From Tardiphaga robiniae (GTDB lineage: Bacteria; Pseudomonadota; Alphaproteobacteria; Rhizobiales; Xanthobacteraceae), in contig NZ_JABMCJ010000093.1 of NCBI RefSeq assembly GCF_013359755.1, positions 1 to 64,000 of the forward strand: 64,000 bases of DNA. Reading direction: 5' to 3'. Below, in pieces: positions 27,089 to 37,116 of the stretch. The notes under the pieces are model-generated. The model was not told the DNA's origin, ran no database searches, and worked only from the letters and a program-made list of their open reading frames with translations. The translations under genes were made by a program, and so were the position numbers. How positions within the stretch are numbered: position 1 is the first letter of the stretch; each line of letters starts with the position of its first letter.

Positions 27089-28333
27089 CTAGAAAACCGT
27101 ACCGTCGCTGATGACCTTCACCGGCGGCGAATGATCCTCGCGGCGCTCGCGCGCCAGGATGCGACCGGCGGCCCATGTGCCTCCTTCAAGCACCTTGGCC
27201 AGCGGCAGCGACGTCGCGTCGAGCTTCAGTCTTTGTCGCAGGCCGCCGGCGACGCGGTCAAGTAGCGCCACGGTCAGTGCCCGCCATTCCACCACCAGCG
27301 GCGACGATACGTCGTGCTCACGGGCGGCGTCAGCGGGATCGCGAAATTTCAGGACACCACCATCGACGAAAAGACCACCATTGCGATATTCGGCCAGTCC
27401 GGTGAGGCCGTCGATATTGGTCACATCGATGCCTGCGGTCTGCAGCGGTTCGATCAGCGAATAGGCCAGCCATTGCGACAGCTTGTGCAGGGGCACAAGG
27501 CCGCTCGTCGCATCCGAGGTCGTCATTGCTGGATGCTTCCAGCAATCACCCAGCGCGATGCCGTCCAGCGTCAGCCGCGACGGCCAGATCGGACCGAGTT
27601 GCAGCAGCAGTTCCGAGAGGATGGTGGGAGCGGGCAGGCGGCCATTGTCAGCCAGCGATGCCAAGCGGTCGAACAACCCACCGGGCCGCGGCGTATCCTT
27701 CGTGCCGAACACATCGGGCTTCGACGCTACGTGTTCGCCAAGCCGGCGCAACAGATCGGCGCGGCCGTCGATGCCGACCATTGGATTGGTGTCGGAGACC
27801 TGCATGCCACGCTTGAGATCGCTGACGTCGAGCTCTGCGAGCTTGCTGGCATCGGCGCGCAGTGGCTGTGCGGGATCGGCAGAGAACGTGCCGCCAGCGA
27901 ACATCGCGAGGCTCGCTAGACCGAGACCTTCGGAGCGGCCAATCGCCGCGCCGGTTTTGGGATCGGTATAGCGCCAGGTCGGACCGGCCCCGGCATCGAG
28001 GAACACGCTGGTGATAGCGAGATCGAATTCCGCGCGTCCGCGTGCTGCGCGATCAGGCCATGAAATGCCATCCGCGACATCGGCCCAGCGATTGTCGCCG
28101 GCATTGACGAAGTGACGCCAGCGCGAATGGAACGGGACATCGAGCGACGGATAGGAGGCGCGCGTCGTGTCCAGCACCAGGTTGATCACGTCGTCCATGC
28201 GCGTGAGATCGATACGGAAGTTCGGCAGTTTGTCGTCGAGGCCGAGGGTCAGCATGCGTTGCGCACGGGTGCGCACTGCGTGAGCTGACAGCAAGGAGAG
28301 GGCGGCAGAGGCTTCCGGGGTCTGGGGATTCAC
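27089..28333 (-). CDS. URC4/DUF1688 uracil catabolism protein
   Basis: A 414-residue protein matching the DUF1688 family, known in the yeast Lachancea kluyveri as Urc4p, essential for uracil use by the URC pathway; its exact reaction was not settled to my knowledge. Family-like stretches include VPFHSRWRHF, WPDRAARGRAEFDL and SEGLGLASLAMFAGG. I chose the GTG at 28333 just after the URC1 stop; a TTG at 28357 would overlap URC1 by 14 bp. The middle gene of URC1-URC4-upp. Confidence 0.88.
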   Translation of the reverse strand: MNPQTPEASAALSLLSAHAVRTRAQRMLTLGLDDKLPNFRIDLTRMDDVINLVLDTTRASYPSLDVPFHSRWRHFVNAGDNRWADVADGISWPDRAARGRAEFDLAITSVFLDAGAGPTWRYTDPKTGAAIGRSEGLGLASLAMFAGGTFSADPAQPLRADASKLAELDVSDLKRGMQVSDTNPMVGIDGRADLLRRLGEHVASKPDVFGTKDTPRPGGLFDRLASLADNGRLPAPTILSELLLQLGPIWPSRLTLDGIALGDCWKHPAMTTSDATSGLVPLHKLSQWLAYSLIEPLQTAGIDVTNIDGLTGLAEYRNGGLFVDGGVLKFRDPADAAREHDVSSPLVVEWRALTVALLDRVAGGLRQRLKLDATSLPLAKVLEGGTWAAGRILARERREDHSPPVKVISDGTVF

Positions 28334-28343
28334 TGCTGATATC

Positions 28344-29600
28344 TCAATACTTCTCAAGCCCGCGACCGACGGAGTCGATCAGATCCTGCGGTGTCACCGG
28401 GTCCGGCGTGAAGTAGCCAGCCGCCTTCTTGGCGGCGATCTCAACATGCGCATCCGCCGGGATCATGTCGTCGGGGATCGGCACGCGCTCGACGATCTCG
28501 ACGCCCTGACTGGTCAACGCATCATGCTTCATGTCGCTCATGGAAATGAAGCGATCGATGCGCTTGAGGCCGAGCCAGTGCACCACATCCGGCATCAACT
28601 GCTGGAAGCGCGCGTCCTGCACGCCGGCGACGCATTCGGTGCGCTCGAAGTATTGCGCAGCGGCGTCGCCGCCCTCCTGGCGTTTGCGCGCGTTGTAGAC
28701 GAGGAATTTGGTGACCTCGCCGAGTGCGCGGCCTTCCTTGCGGTTGTAGATGATGATGCCGAGACCGCCGGACTGGCCGGCGCGTGCGCATTCCTCGATG
28801 CCGTGAATCAGATAGGGACGGCAGGTACAGATATCGGAGCCGAACACGTCGGAGCCGTTGCACTCGTCGTGAACGCGGCAGGTGATCTTGGTCGTGTGAT
28901 CCGGCAGCTTGCTGACGTCGCCGAACAGATAGGCGGTAGTCCCGCCGATGGGCGGCAGGAACACCTGCAGGTCAGGCCGGGTCACGAGTTCGGGAAACAT
29001 GCCCGCGGTCTGTTCGAACAGCTGGCGGCGCAGATTGTTCTCGCTGGTATCAAAACGTTTGGCGAGACCGGGCAGATACCACACGGGATCGATAGCAATC
29101 TTGACGACGGAGACACTGCCATTGGCATGCACGACGTCGCCGTCGTGTTTGAGGCGACCGCCAGCGATCGCGGCCTGCAGCTCGGGCAGATCGAGCCGCG
29201 CCTTGGTGATCGCAATGCTCGGGCGGATATCGATCCCTTCGGCGATCTCGGGCGCAAAGTTCTCGGCAACGAGATGACCCCAGGGATCGAGCGATACGAT
29301 CTTCTCGGGATCGGTCCATTGTCCGAAAGGCCCGACGACAGCAGCGGGATGGGTGTTTGTGAGGTCGGGGCGCTTCAGCGGATCAAGTGCGCCAGATGAA
29401 ACCGCGAGTGCGCGATAGACCGAATAGGAGCCACCATGGGTGCCAATGACGTTGCGGTCCTGCGGGCGGGATACGGTGCCGATGACCGGTCCACGTTCGC
29501 GTGCGGAGGCTGCGCCCCACTGGATCGGGAAGTGATGTTTGGCGCCCGGCGCAGGATGCGACGTCAGGCGAATATGATCGATCCGGTTGGAACGGCTCAT
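28344..29600 (-). CDS. URC1, GTP cyclohydrolase II-like protein
   Basis: A 418-residue protein: an N-terminal region specific to the URC1 group, then a GTP cyclohydrolase II-like domain with zinc-binding Cys residues in CRVHDECNGSDVFGSDICTC and the Glu-rich IIIYNRKEGRALGE. In the URC pathway this protein acts early on uridine nucleotide or a derivative rather than on GTP (yeast data); the substrate here is inferred. The ATG at 29600 is preceded by six Gs; the upstream TTG is disregarded. It leads the URC1-URC4-upp operon. Confidence 0.9.
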   Translation of the reverse strand: MSRSNRIDHIRLTSHPAPGAKHHFPIQWGAASARERGPVIGTVSRPQDRNVIGTHGGSYSVYRALAVSSGALDPLKRPDLTNTHPAAVVGPFGQWTDPEKIVSLDPWGHLVAENFAPEIAEGIDIRPSIAITKARLDLPELQAAIAGGRLKHDGDVVHANGSVSVVKIAIDPVWYLPGLAKRFDTSENNLRRQLFEQTAGMFPELVTRPDLQVFLPPIGGTTAYLFGDVSKLPDHTTKITCRVHDECNGSDVFGSDICTCRPYLIHGIEECARAGQSGGLGIIIYNRKEGRALGEVTKFLVYNARKRQEGGDAAAQYFERTECVAGVQDARFQQLMPDVVHWLGLKRIDRFISMSDMKHDALTSQGVEIVERVPIPDDMIPADAHVEIAAKKAAGYFTPDPVTPQDLIDSVGRGLEKY

Positions 29601-29625
29601 TGCAAAGGCCCCCCAAAATGGCAAC

Positions 29626-29647
29626 GGCCCGTCTGGAAGGACGGGCC
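29626..29647 (-). promoter_or_regulatory. Leader hairpin ahead of URC1
   Basis: A perfect 8-bp stem (GGCCCGTC / GACGGGCC) with a six-base loop lies 25 bp before the URC1 start on its leader strand. No T run follows directly in the URC1 sense, so it is not a classic intrinsic attenuator; it could affect translation, stability, or stop plus-strand transcripts. Confidence 0.45.
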
Positions 29648-29851
29648 TTATTGCTAAGGAAGCAACTAACTATAACTATCTCCCGAACAAATGCAACAGG
29701 GAGAAAGACGTGGTAGCCGGGGCGGGACGTCTCGCAAGCTCCGCCGCACCCAATATGCGCCGGTTGCCGACAATTTCGGCGCATTCGGGCCTTGTGTCAC
29801 GCGATCGTCACGGCGAGCATACGCTTTATCAACCATGTTGGAGTGCCTGAT

Positions 29852-30349
29852 ATGCGCGCCGTTCTGGATCATTGCAGCGATGGCGTGAAGCACAGCGTTG
29901 CAGCTGGCGATACGATCATCCGGGAAGGACAGACCAGCGGGCATTTGTTCGTGCTGATCGAAGGGCAGCTCGATGTCGTCAAGGGCGACACGGTGGTTGC
30001 GAGTTTGACCGAACCCGGTGCTGTGGTTGGTGAAATGTCGGTGCTCCTCGAACAGCCGCACACGGCCACGGTGCGTGCTGCCATCGATACGCAAGTCTAC
30101 GAGTTCGAGAATGCGATGGATTTCTTGCGGGATCACCCGACCGTTGCTTTGATGATCGCGCGGCTGCTGGCTCAGCGGCTCAATGTGGCGACGAGCTATC
30201 TCGCCGATATCAAGCAGCAATATGCCGGCCATGGTACGCATCTGTCGATGGTCGGCGAGCTCCTGGACAACATGGTCAACCTGTCGCCGACGAAGGTGTC
30301 GCCAGGTTCGGATCGACACTCGGATCGTCAAGGCGATCCAAGGATCTGA
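29852..30349 (+). CDS. Stand-alone cyclic-nucleotide-binding domain protein
   Basis: A 165-residue protein made of one cNMP-binding domain (VKHSVAAGDTIIREGQTSG, PGAVVGEMSVLLEQPHTATVRA) plus a short helical tail. The GEMS-x-PHTATV phosphate-binding cassette resembles the GE-x6-RTA/S cassette but lacks the canonical Arg (it has P-H-T). No HTH, so it is not a Crp-type regulator. ATG at 29852 has GGAG eight bases upstream. The 3' end overlaps the convergent phosphoesterase by 74 bp. Partner unknown. Confidence 0.82.
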   Translation: MRAVLDHCSDGVKHSVAAGDTIIREGQTSGHLFVLIEGQLDVVKGDTVVASLTEPGAVVGEMSVLLEQPHTATVRAAIDTQVYEFENAMDFLRDHPTVALMIARLLAQRLNVATSYLADIKQQYAGHGTHLSMVGELLDNMVNLSPTKVSPGSDRHSDRQGDPRI

Positions 30350-31115
30350 GCCATGCGGGCGCGACCTTGATCGGTAACGCCGGACGCTGCAGCGGAGCGT
30401 TCAGATCGATATGGTCAGCGCCTTCCGCCGATAGCCAGAATGCTGTGCCGTCATCGAGGTCGAGTACGATGTAAGTTGGCGGCCGACCGAACTGTCGGCC
30501 TGCATTGAACACCCAGGTCTCACCAATCAGGTCGTACCATGAGCCGTCTTTGACAAACGGAGACTCATGCACGTGGCCTGAGATCACCATCGCGGGCCGA
30601 TGCGCCTCGATCCATTGCACCAGTTCGACATCACCGAAGTAACGCTTGCCGCCCCAGCTCGTCGGCGAGTTGGTCGGCGGTGCGTGATGGACCCAGATCC
30701 AGCGTTTTGCACTTTGTGCGGATGCTTCGCTGAGTTGTTGCACGATACGCTGCTGCACCAGCGGACCGTCCCACCATGGGCAAACCGTGAAGAGCGTATC
30801 ACCGATGGTGAGACTGTCACCGTCACAAGCAATGCCGAGTTGTCTGACATCGCCAACCCATCGCGCGATCTTCTCGCCTTCATCGTTGCGTTCGTCGAGA
30901 TCGTGATTGCCAGAGCACAGGATCACCTTGGTGCGTTGGGCAAGCAGGCCGAGATACTTTTTCACCACCAGGATTTGAGCGCGGAAGTCGACGACCGAGG
31001 CGATATCAAGAGCGTCGCCAGCAAAGATCACGAGGTCGAATTGCGGCGCGACGCTGAGTAGCCAGTCGAACTGGGGCAGCGAATAGTGGAGATCGGCTAC
31101 GACAAGGCAGCGCAT
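30276..31115 (-). CDS. Metallophosphoesterase
   Basis: A 279-residue calcineurin-like phosphoesterase. The metal-binding set is complete: ADLH near residue 8, GD in FAGDALD near 33, SGNHD near 68, HH in WVHHAPP near 143, and GHVH near 180. Soluble, no signal peptide. Might act on cyclic nucleotides, nucleotides or protein phosphate; the 3' overlap with a cNMP-binding gene on the other strand is suggestive but not evidence of function. Confidence 0.87.
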   Translation of the reverse strand: MRCLVVADLHYSLPQFDWLLSVAPQFDLVIFAGDALDIASVVDFRAQILVVKKYLGLLAQRTKVILCSGNHDLDERNDEGEKIARWVGDVRQLGIACDGDSLTIGDTLFTVCPWWDGPLVQQRIVQQLSEASAQSAKRWIWVHHAPPTNSPTSWGGKRYFGDVELVQWIEAHRPAMVISGHVHESPFVKDGSWYDLIGETWVFNAGRQFGRPPTYIVLDLDDGTAFWLSAEGADHIDLNAPLQRPALPIKVAPAWLRSLDRLDDPSVDPNLATPSSATG

Positions 31116-31262
31116 ATGAAATCCGAGGTCCGGAAAGAAAGAGAAATATCAGCAGACTGAAAGGTGCAGTCTAGGCATGCGATGGAACCGCGCAAGGCGA
31201 ACGGGCGCGGCATATTTGTGCAGGTTGAGAGTGTTTAAGGCGCGGCCGCAGCGCAGACGGGC

Positions 31263-32357
31263 CTAGCCCGCAGCGCTGACCGGCGGTTTGGCCACGGGCT
31301 TGGTGACGGCGCAGAAGCGCAGGACGATGCGGGTGCCGGTATGGTCGGGATCGCGCTCGACGGAAGCTTCGAGCTTGCTGGCCATGGCATTGACGATGCG
31401 TTGGCCCATACCGGTGGAGCGCGGATCGACTTTCACGTTGAGGCCGACGCCATCGTCAGTGATCGACAGTTCGAGCTGGTCGCCCTGCGCGGTGAGCACG
31501 ACATGGATCGGGCCGGCGCCGTCGGGATAGGCGTATTTGACGGCGTTCATCACCAGCTCGTTGACGATGATGCCGATGGCCACGGCGCGGTCCGGATCGA
31601 TCTCGACAGATTCGGCCTTCAGCGTCAGGCGCGACATCCGGTTGCCCTCGGCCGAGCGGCGGAGATCTTCCAGCAGGGCTTCGAGATACTGATTGAGCAG
31701 CACGCTGTTGAGGTCGTGCGAGGTGTACAGCCGGCGATGGACCTGCGCCACGGCGGCGACACGGCCCATGGCATTGGTCAGCGCCACCTTGACGTGATCT
31801 TCGCTGGTTGAATTGGCCTGCAGATGGAGCAGCGAAGCGATGATCTGCAATGAGTTGCCAACGCGGTGATTGACTTCGCGCAGCAGCACTTCGCGCTCGG
31901 CTGCGAGGGCCGCGTAGCGATCACGCGATGCGTGGACTTCGGCTTCGGCGTCGTCGCGGGCCTTTGATATCAGGGCCTGTTTGATGGCGGTCGTGCAGGC
32001 GACATGCAGCAGCGGCAGGAAGTCGCCCTGGGTGTCCTTCACAAGATAGTCGGCGGCGCCCGCCTTGAGGGCGGTCACGGCAATCTTGCTGTCCTGCGAC
32101 GCCGTGACGAACACCACCGGGGGCGGCGAGGGCAGTTTCTGGATCTGCTCAAGCGTTTCCAACCCGTCGAGGCCCGGCATGTACTGATCGAGCGCGATGA
32201 CGTCGATGCCACCCTGCTTGATCCGTTCGATACCGGCTTCGCCATTGTCGCAATGCTCGACGCCAAAGCCCTGCCGCGTCAGGCCGCGCGACACCAGCCG
32301 CGCAAGACCTGCGTCGTCATCGATATACAGCAGCGTAGGCGTCGTGGCAGATGTCAT
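31263..32357 (-). CDS. Receiver-HWE/HisKA_2 histidine kinase
   Basis: A 364-residue hybrid: an N-terminal receiver (LLYIDDDAGL, phosphoacceptor Asp in VIALDQYMPGLDG, Lys in YLVKDT), then a coiled linker and a HisKA_2 kinase with REVNHRVGNSLQIIASLLHLQ and an HATPase (VNELVMNAVKYA, DDGVGL). Last gene of a three-gene operon, overlapping the response regulator by ATGA. Such output kinases are common in rhizobial light/stress relays, for instance in general stress response; here the downstream target is unknown. Confidence 0.88.
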   Translation of the reverse strand: MTSATTPTLLYIDDDAGLARLVSRGLTRQGFGVEHCDNGEAGIERIKQGGIDVIALDQYMPGLDGLETLEQIQKLPSPPPVVFVTASQDSKIAVTALKAGAADYLVKDTQGDFLPLLHVACTTAIKQALISKARDDAEAEVHASRDRYAALAAEREVLLREVNHRVGNSLQIIASLLHLQANSTSEDHVKVALTNAMGRVAAVAQVHRRLYTSHDLNSVLLNQYLEALLEDLRRSAEGNRMSRLTLKAESVEIDPDRAVAIGIIVNELVMNAVKYAYPDGAGPIHVVLTAQGDQLELSITDDGVGLNVKVDPRSTGMGQRIVNAMASKLEASVERDPDHTGTRIVLRFCAVTKPVAKPPVSAAG

Positions 32358-32794
32358 GTGGACGCTTGTGGAACCTGAATGACGGAGAAAAACAGACCGA
32401 GTTGGCGGATCGCGTTGGCGAAGCTCTCGTAGTTCACGGGCTTGGTGATGTAGACGTTACAGCCCAATTCGTAGCAGCGTTTGATTTCCTGCGCGTCGTC
32501 GGTGGTGGTGAGGACCACGACGGGCGCGCATTTGAGAAATTCGTTCTCTTTGACACGCTTCAGGATATCGATCCCGGTCATGTCGGGCAGGTTGAGGTCG
32601 AGCAGAATCAACAGGGCTTCGCCCTTGTGATCGAGGCCAGTGCTATCTTTGCCGAACAGATAGTTGACGGCGTCTGTACCGTTGGTGAACGGGATGATCT
32701 CATTATTGACACCCGAGCGCCTGATATTGCGTTCGATCAGACGGGCGTGACCCTCGTCGTCTTCGATCATAATGATGGTAACTGGCTTACTCAT
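32354..32794 (-). CDS. Single-domain response regulator
   Basis: A 146-residue CheY-like receiver of the Rcp1 type, with the acidic pocket (MIEDDEGH), the phosphoacceptor Asp in LILLDLNLPDMTG and the Lys in VYITKPVNY. No output domain. It lies between a CHASE3 kinase and a receiver-kinase with 4-bp overlaps on both sides, so it probably relays phosphate from one to the other. Confidence 0.9.
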   Translation of the reverse strand: MSKPVTIIMIEDDEGHARLIERNIRRSGVNNEIIPFTNGTDAVNYLFGKDSTGLDHKGEALLILLDLNLPDMTGIDILKRVKENEFLKCAPVVVLTTTDDAQEIKRCYELGCNVYITKPVNYESFANAIRQLGLFFSVIQVPQAST

Positions 32795-34314
32795 GTTTGT
32801 TTATCCCGGTTATGCCCCGTCCATCTGGCCGGCAGCGTGACGGTGAAGTTGCTGCCGTTGCCGAGTTCCGATGACACCGACATGGTGCCGCCCATTCGTC
32901 GCACCAAAGCGCGCACATGAGCCAATCCGATGCCCTGGCCGGGCTTGTCCTGTGTACCCGCACGGCGGAAAAGATCAAAGATGCGCTGATGATCCCGGGG
33001 ATCGATGCCGCGGCCGTTGTCGATGATCTCGAAGATCGCAAAGCCCATCTTGGTGCGGCCCTTGACGAGAATGTCGCCAGGGACGCCGGGCTTCAGATAT
33101 TTCAGCGCATTGTCGATCAGGTTGCCGAAGATCTGTTCCATTGCGAGACGATCGCTCTCGATGTCAGGCAATGGCTCGATGCGGATCTGGGTTTCGGTCT
33201 CGGCTGCCTGATGCGCCACCGTGGAAGCAATGCCTTCGATGAGTTCGCGGGTGTCGATCTTCACCGGCTTGAACTCCCGCCGGCCCTCGCGGGTCAGATT
33301 GAGAATAGCGCTGATCAAGCGGTCCATTTTCCCGATCGACGATTTGATGAAGCCGAGCGCTTCGGTGAAATCGGCGGAGAGTTGCTTGTCCTGTTCGGGC
33401 AGCGCCGGCTCCGGCAATTCGCCGTTCACATCGGGCACGACGGGGTCTGCATTGGCGAGCGTTGCGATGCGCCTGAAGATATCGCCGCGCAGCTCTTCGA
33501 GCTCGCTGGTGAAGCCCATGATGTTGACCAGCGGCGAGCGGAGGTCGTGGCTGACGATATAGGAGAAGCGCTGCAGCTCGTCGTTGGCTTCGCGCAAGTC
33601 GGCGGTGCGCTCCTCAACGGCGGCTTCGAGGTCGATGTTGCTGTCGCGCAACCTGGCCTCCGCCTCATCGCGGGCGTTTGACGAGCGGCGCACGAGGAAG
33701 ATCGACAGCGCCGCCAGGAGCACCACCAGGCCGGAGCCGGCCACGGTGACCCACGAGGCCCATTGCTGGCTCTGGTCGGCCGTCCGGGTGCGTTCGACGA
33801 ACAGGCGGCCTTCTTCGGCGCGCATCGCGCGGGTGATATTGGCGATGTCCTGAACGGCCTGATTGGCACCGCCGCGACGAAGGATGTCGATGCTCGACTG
33901 GATGTCGTTGTTCTTGATGCGGTCGATCCCCCTGGCGAATTCCGCCAGTCGCTGCTCGACGGCTGCACGCAGTTTGACCGTGTTGGCGACCTGGGCCGGA
34001 TTGTCGTTGGCGAGGGCCACCAGTCTGTCGACGGCCGGCAGGATCGCGGCCGCCGAGGTTTCGTATTCGGAAAGGAATTGTGGACCGCTGGACAGCAGAT
34101 AGGCGCGGGTCGCGCTTTCGGTCCGGCGGATTTCCAGCAGCAGGTTCGATATCTGGTTCTGGACTTCGACGGTGTGGACCACCCACCTGGAATCATCACG
34201 TGCCTGGTTCACCAGGATAACGGAGGCCGCGCTGATGGCGGCAAGCACCAGCAACCCTGCCAAGAGCAGCAGGATTTGCCATAGCGCTCGCCTGCGGGCG
34301 GCGTCAGCGGTCAC
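32791..34314 (-). CDS. CHASE3 membrane histidine kinase
   Basis: A 507-residue sensor kinase. Two membrane segments (about residues 13-34 and 190-210) enclose a periplasmic CHASE3 domain (LLLEIRRTESATRAYLLS near 60). A coiled-coil follows (NIDLEAAVEERTADLREAN), then HisKA with SYIVSHDLRSPLVNIMGF, an unusual acidic/Pro insert at about 290-320, and an HATPase (NLIDNALKYL, GIGLAHVRALV). Starts at GTG. First of the three-gene phosphorelay operon. Signal unknown. Confidence 0.88.
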   Translation of the reverse strand: MTADAARRRALWQILLLLAGLLVLAAISAASVILVNQARDDSRWVVHTVEVQNQISNLLLEIRRTESATRAYLLSSGPQFLSEYETSAAAILPAVDRLVALANDNPAQVANTVKLRAAVEQRLAEFARGIDRIKNNDIQSSIDILRRGGANQAVQDIANITRAMRAEEGRLFVERTRTADQSQQWASWVTVAGSGLVVLLAALSIFLVRRSSNARDEAEARLRDSNIDLEAAVEERTADLREANDELQRFSYIVSHDLRSPLVNIMGFTSELEELRGDIFRRIATLANADPVVPDVNGELPEPALPEQDKQLSADFTEALGFIKSSIGKMDRLISAILNLTREGRREFKPVKIDTRELIEGIASTVAHQAAETETQIRIEPLPDIESDRLAMEQIFGNLIDNALKYLKPGVPGDILVKGRTKMGFAIFEIIDNGRGIDPRDHQRIFDLFRRAGTQDKPGQGIGLAHVRALVRRMGGTMSVSSELGNGSNFTVTLPARWTGHNRDKQT

Positions 34315-34430
34315 GTAATACTCGCTTGGATTGCAGGCTGAACTTCAATATGGCCCCCGCCGCCGGACGTCTCCCGGCAGCACAAACAACGCGGATCGAG
34401 GCGATTGGTTCCAGACTGATCCCAAATGTT

Positions 34431-35783
<1,353 letters not shown>

Positions 35784-35813
35784 GGCGTTCCGAAGTCAGA
35801 GGACGTTGTGGTG

Positions 35814-36308
35814 TTACTCGATGATGACCAGCGCTTCGCCGTATTCGACCGGCGAGCCGTCTTCGATCAGGATCTGCGTCACGGTACCGGCCCGCGGTGC
35901 AGGGATCTGGTTCATGGTCTTCATCGCCTCGATGATGACCAGCGTCTGTCCGGCAGCAACCTTGGCGCCGACTTCGATGAAGGCCGGCTTGCCGGGCTCC
36001 GGGGCGCGGTAGACGGTGCCGACCATCGGCGAGGGCACAGCGCCAGGATGCTTGGTCATGTCGGCGGCGGCCGGTGCGGCAGCAGCTGCGGCGACAGGCG
36101 CGGGTGCAGCAGCCGGTGCGGGCGCATAAGCTGGCACAGCGGCAGCAACGCTGATGTTACGCGCGACGCGCACGCGCAGACCGGCGCGCTCGACCTCGAT
36201 CTCGGTGAGGTTGGTTTCATCCAGCAGCAGCGCCAGTTCGCGGATCATGCCGCTATCGTTGCTGGCTTTCGGCGTTGCGGTCTGTGTGTCGTCAGGCTTG
36301 CGGGCCAT
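35814..36308 (-). CDS. accB: Acetyl-CoA carboxylase biotin carboxyl carrier protein
   Basis: A 164-residue carrier: an N-terminal helical segment ([21 protein letters not shown]), an Ala/Pro-rich flexible linker, and the C-terminal biotinyl domain with the biotinylated Lys in [12 protein letters not shown]. The ATG at 36308 (MARKPDDTQ) is used; a TTG two codons upstream is less likely. Cotranscribed with accC, preceded by aroQ. Confidence 0.96.
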   Translation of the reverse strand: MARKPDDTQTATPKASNDSGMIRELALLLDETNLTEIEVERAGLRVRVARNISVAAAVPAYAPAPAAAPAPVAAAAAAPAAADMTKHPGAVPSPMVGTVYRAPEPGKPAFIEVGAKVAAGQTLVIIEAMKTMNQIPAPRAGTVTQILIEDGSPVEYGEALVIIE

Positions 36309-36359
36309 GGGCAATCCAATGTCTGAAGTGAAAGACGAATAATGAGCGGAGCGGGCGCG

Positions 36360-36827
36360 TCACGCGATGGCGTTGGCACCGATTTTTGCGGCGAGGCCGC
36401 TGATGGCAAGGCGATAGCCCTCGATGCCGAAGCCGCAGAGGCTGGCAAAGGCTGCCTTGGCGATGAAGGAATGGTGGCGGAAGCTTTCGCGGGTGTAGAC
36501 GTTGCTGACATGCACTTCCACGGTGGGAATGCGCACACCGACGATGGCGTCATGCAGGGCGATCGAGGTGTGCGAATAAGCGCCGCCATTGATCACGATG
36601 CCGGCCACGTGTTTCTCGCGGGCCTGATGGATATAGCCGATGAGCTCGCTCTCGCTATTGGACTGCCGGCAATCTGCGGTCAGGCCATATTGCGCGGCCG
36701 TCGTCACGCACAACTTCTCGACATCGGCCAGAGTTGCATGCCCATAGGTGTCCGGCTCGCGGATTCCCAGCAGGTTGAGGTTGGGGCCGTTGAGCACGTA
36801 GATGGTGTTGGTCGTGGTATTGGCCAT
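36360..36827 (-). CDS. aroQ: Type II 3-dehydroquinate dehydratase, biosynthetic-type copy
   Basis: A 155-residue type II dehydroquinase with [16 protein letters not shown] (catalytic Tyr), [10 protein letters not shown], and the conserved His retained in AYSHTSIAL, then [18 protein letters not shown]. Third step of the shikimate pathway from DAHP. The gene lies 51 bp before accB, the aroQ-accB-accC order common in alphaproteobacteria, so this is the likely housekeeping enzyme. It differs from the copy at 14430 in its substrate loop and C-terminus. Confidence 0.93.
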   Translation of the reverse strand: MANTTTNTIYVLNGPNLNLLGIREPDTYGHATLADVEKLCVTTAAQYGLTADCRQSNSESELIGYIHQAREKHVAGIVINGGAYSHTSIALHDAIVGVRIPTVEVHVSNVYTRESFRHHSFIAKAAFASLCGFGIEGYRLAISGLAAKIGANAIA

Positions 36828-37065
36828 CGGACATCCCGGGCAATAGCAATGGGCGCGGGTGGGCGCCGGTCTGCGGGGGTTATAGGTAACCTGACTGCAG
36901 AGGGGAAGCCTTTAGACCCCCGGTTCCCCCAGCCAAATACCTCACCCAATTCATAAAAAGCCCGATGGAACCTGTGGAAAATGCTTATTAACCAAGGTTA
37001 AAGCCACTGGCGCCATTTCCGGCAATCTGCCGGATCACGACAGGGGCGGAGCGTCCCGGATAGCA

Positions 37066-37092
37066 AACGGGCGGACCCTTTCGAGCCCGCCC
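37066..37092 (-). terminator. Putative terminator after DUF1236 gene
   Basis: Inverted pair CGGGCGGAC / GCCCGCCCG around a short loop; read on the minus strand it ends GTCCGCCCG followed by TTTG, about 25 bp after the gene's stop. Confidence 0.5.
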
Positions 37093-37116
37093 GGGTGTCA
37101 CATCAGATGCGCCGCC

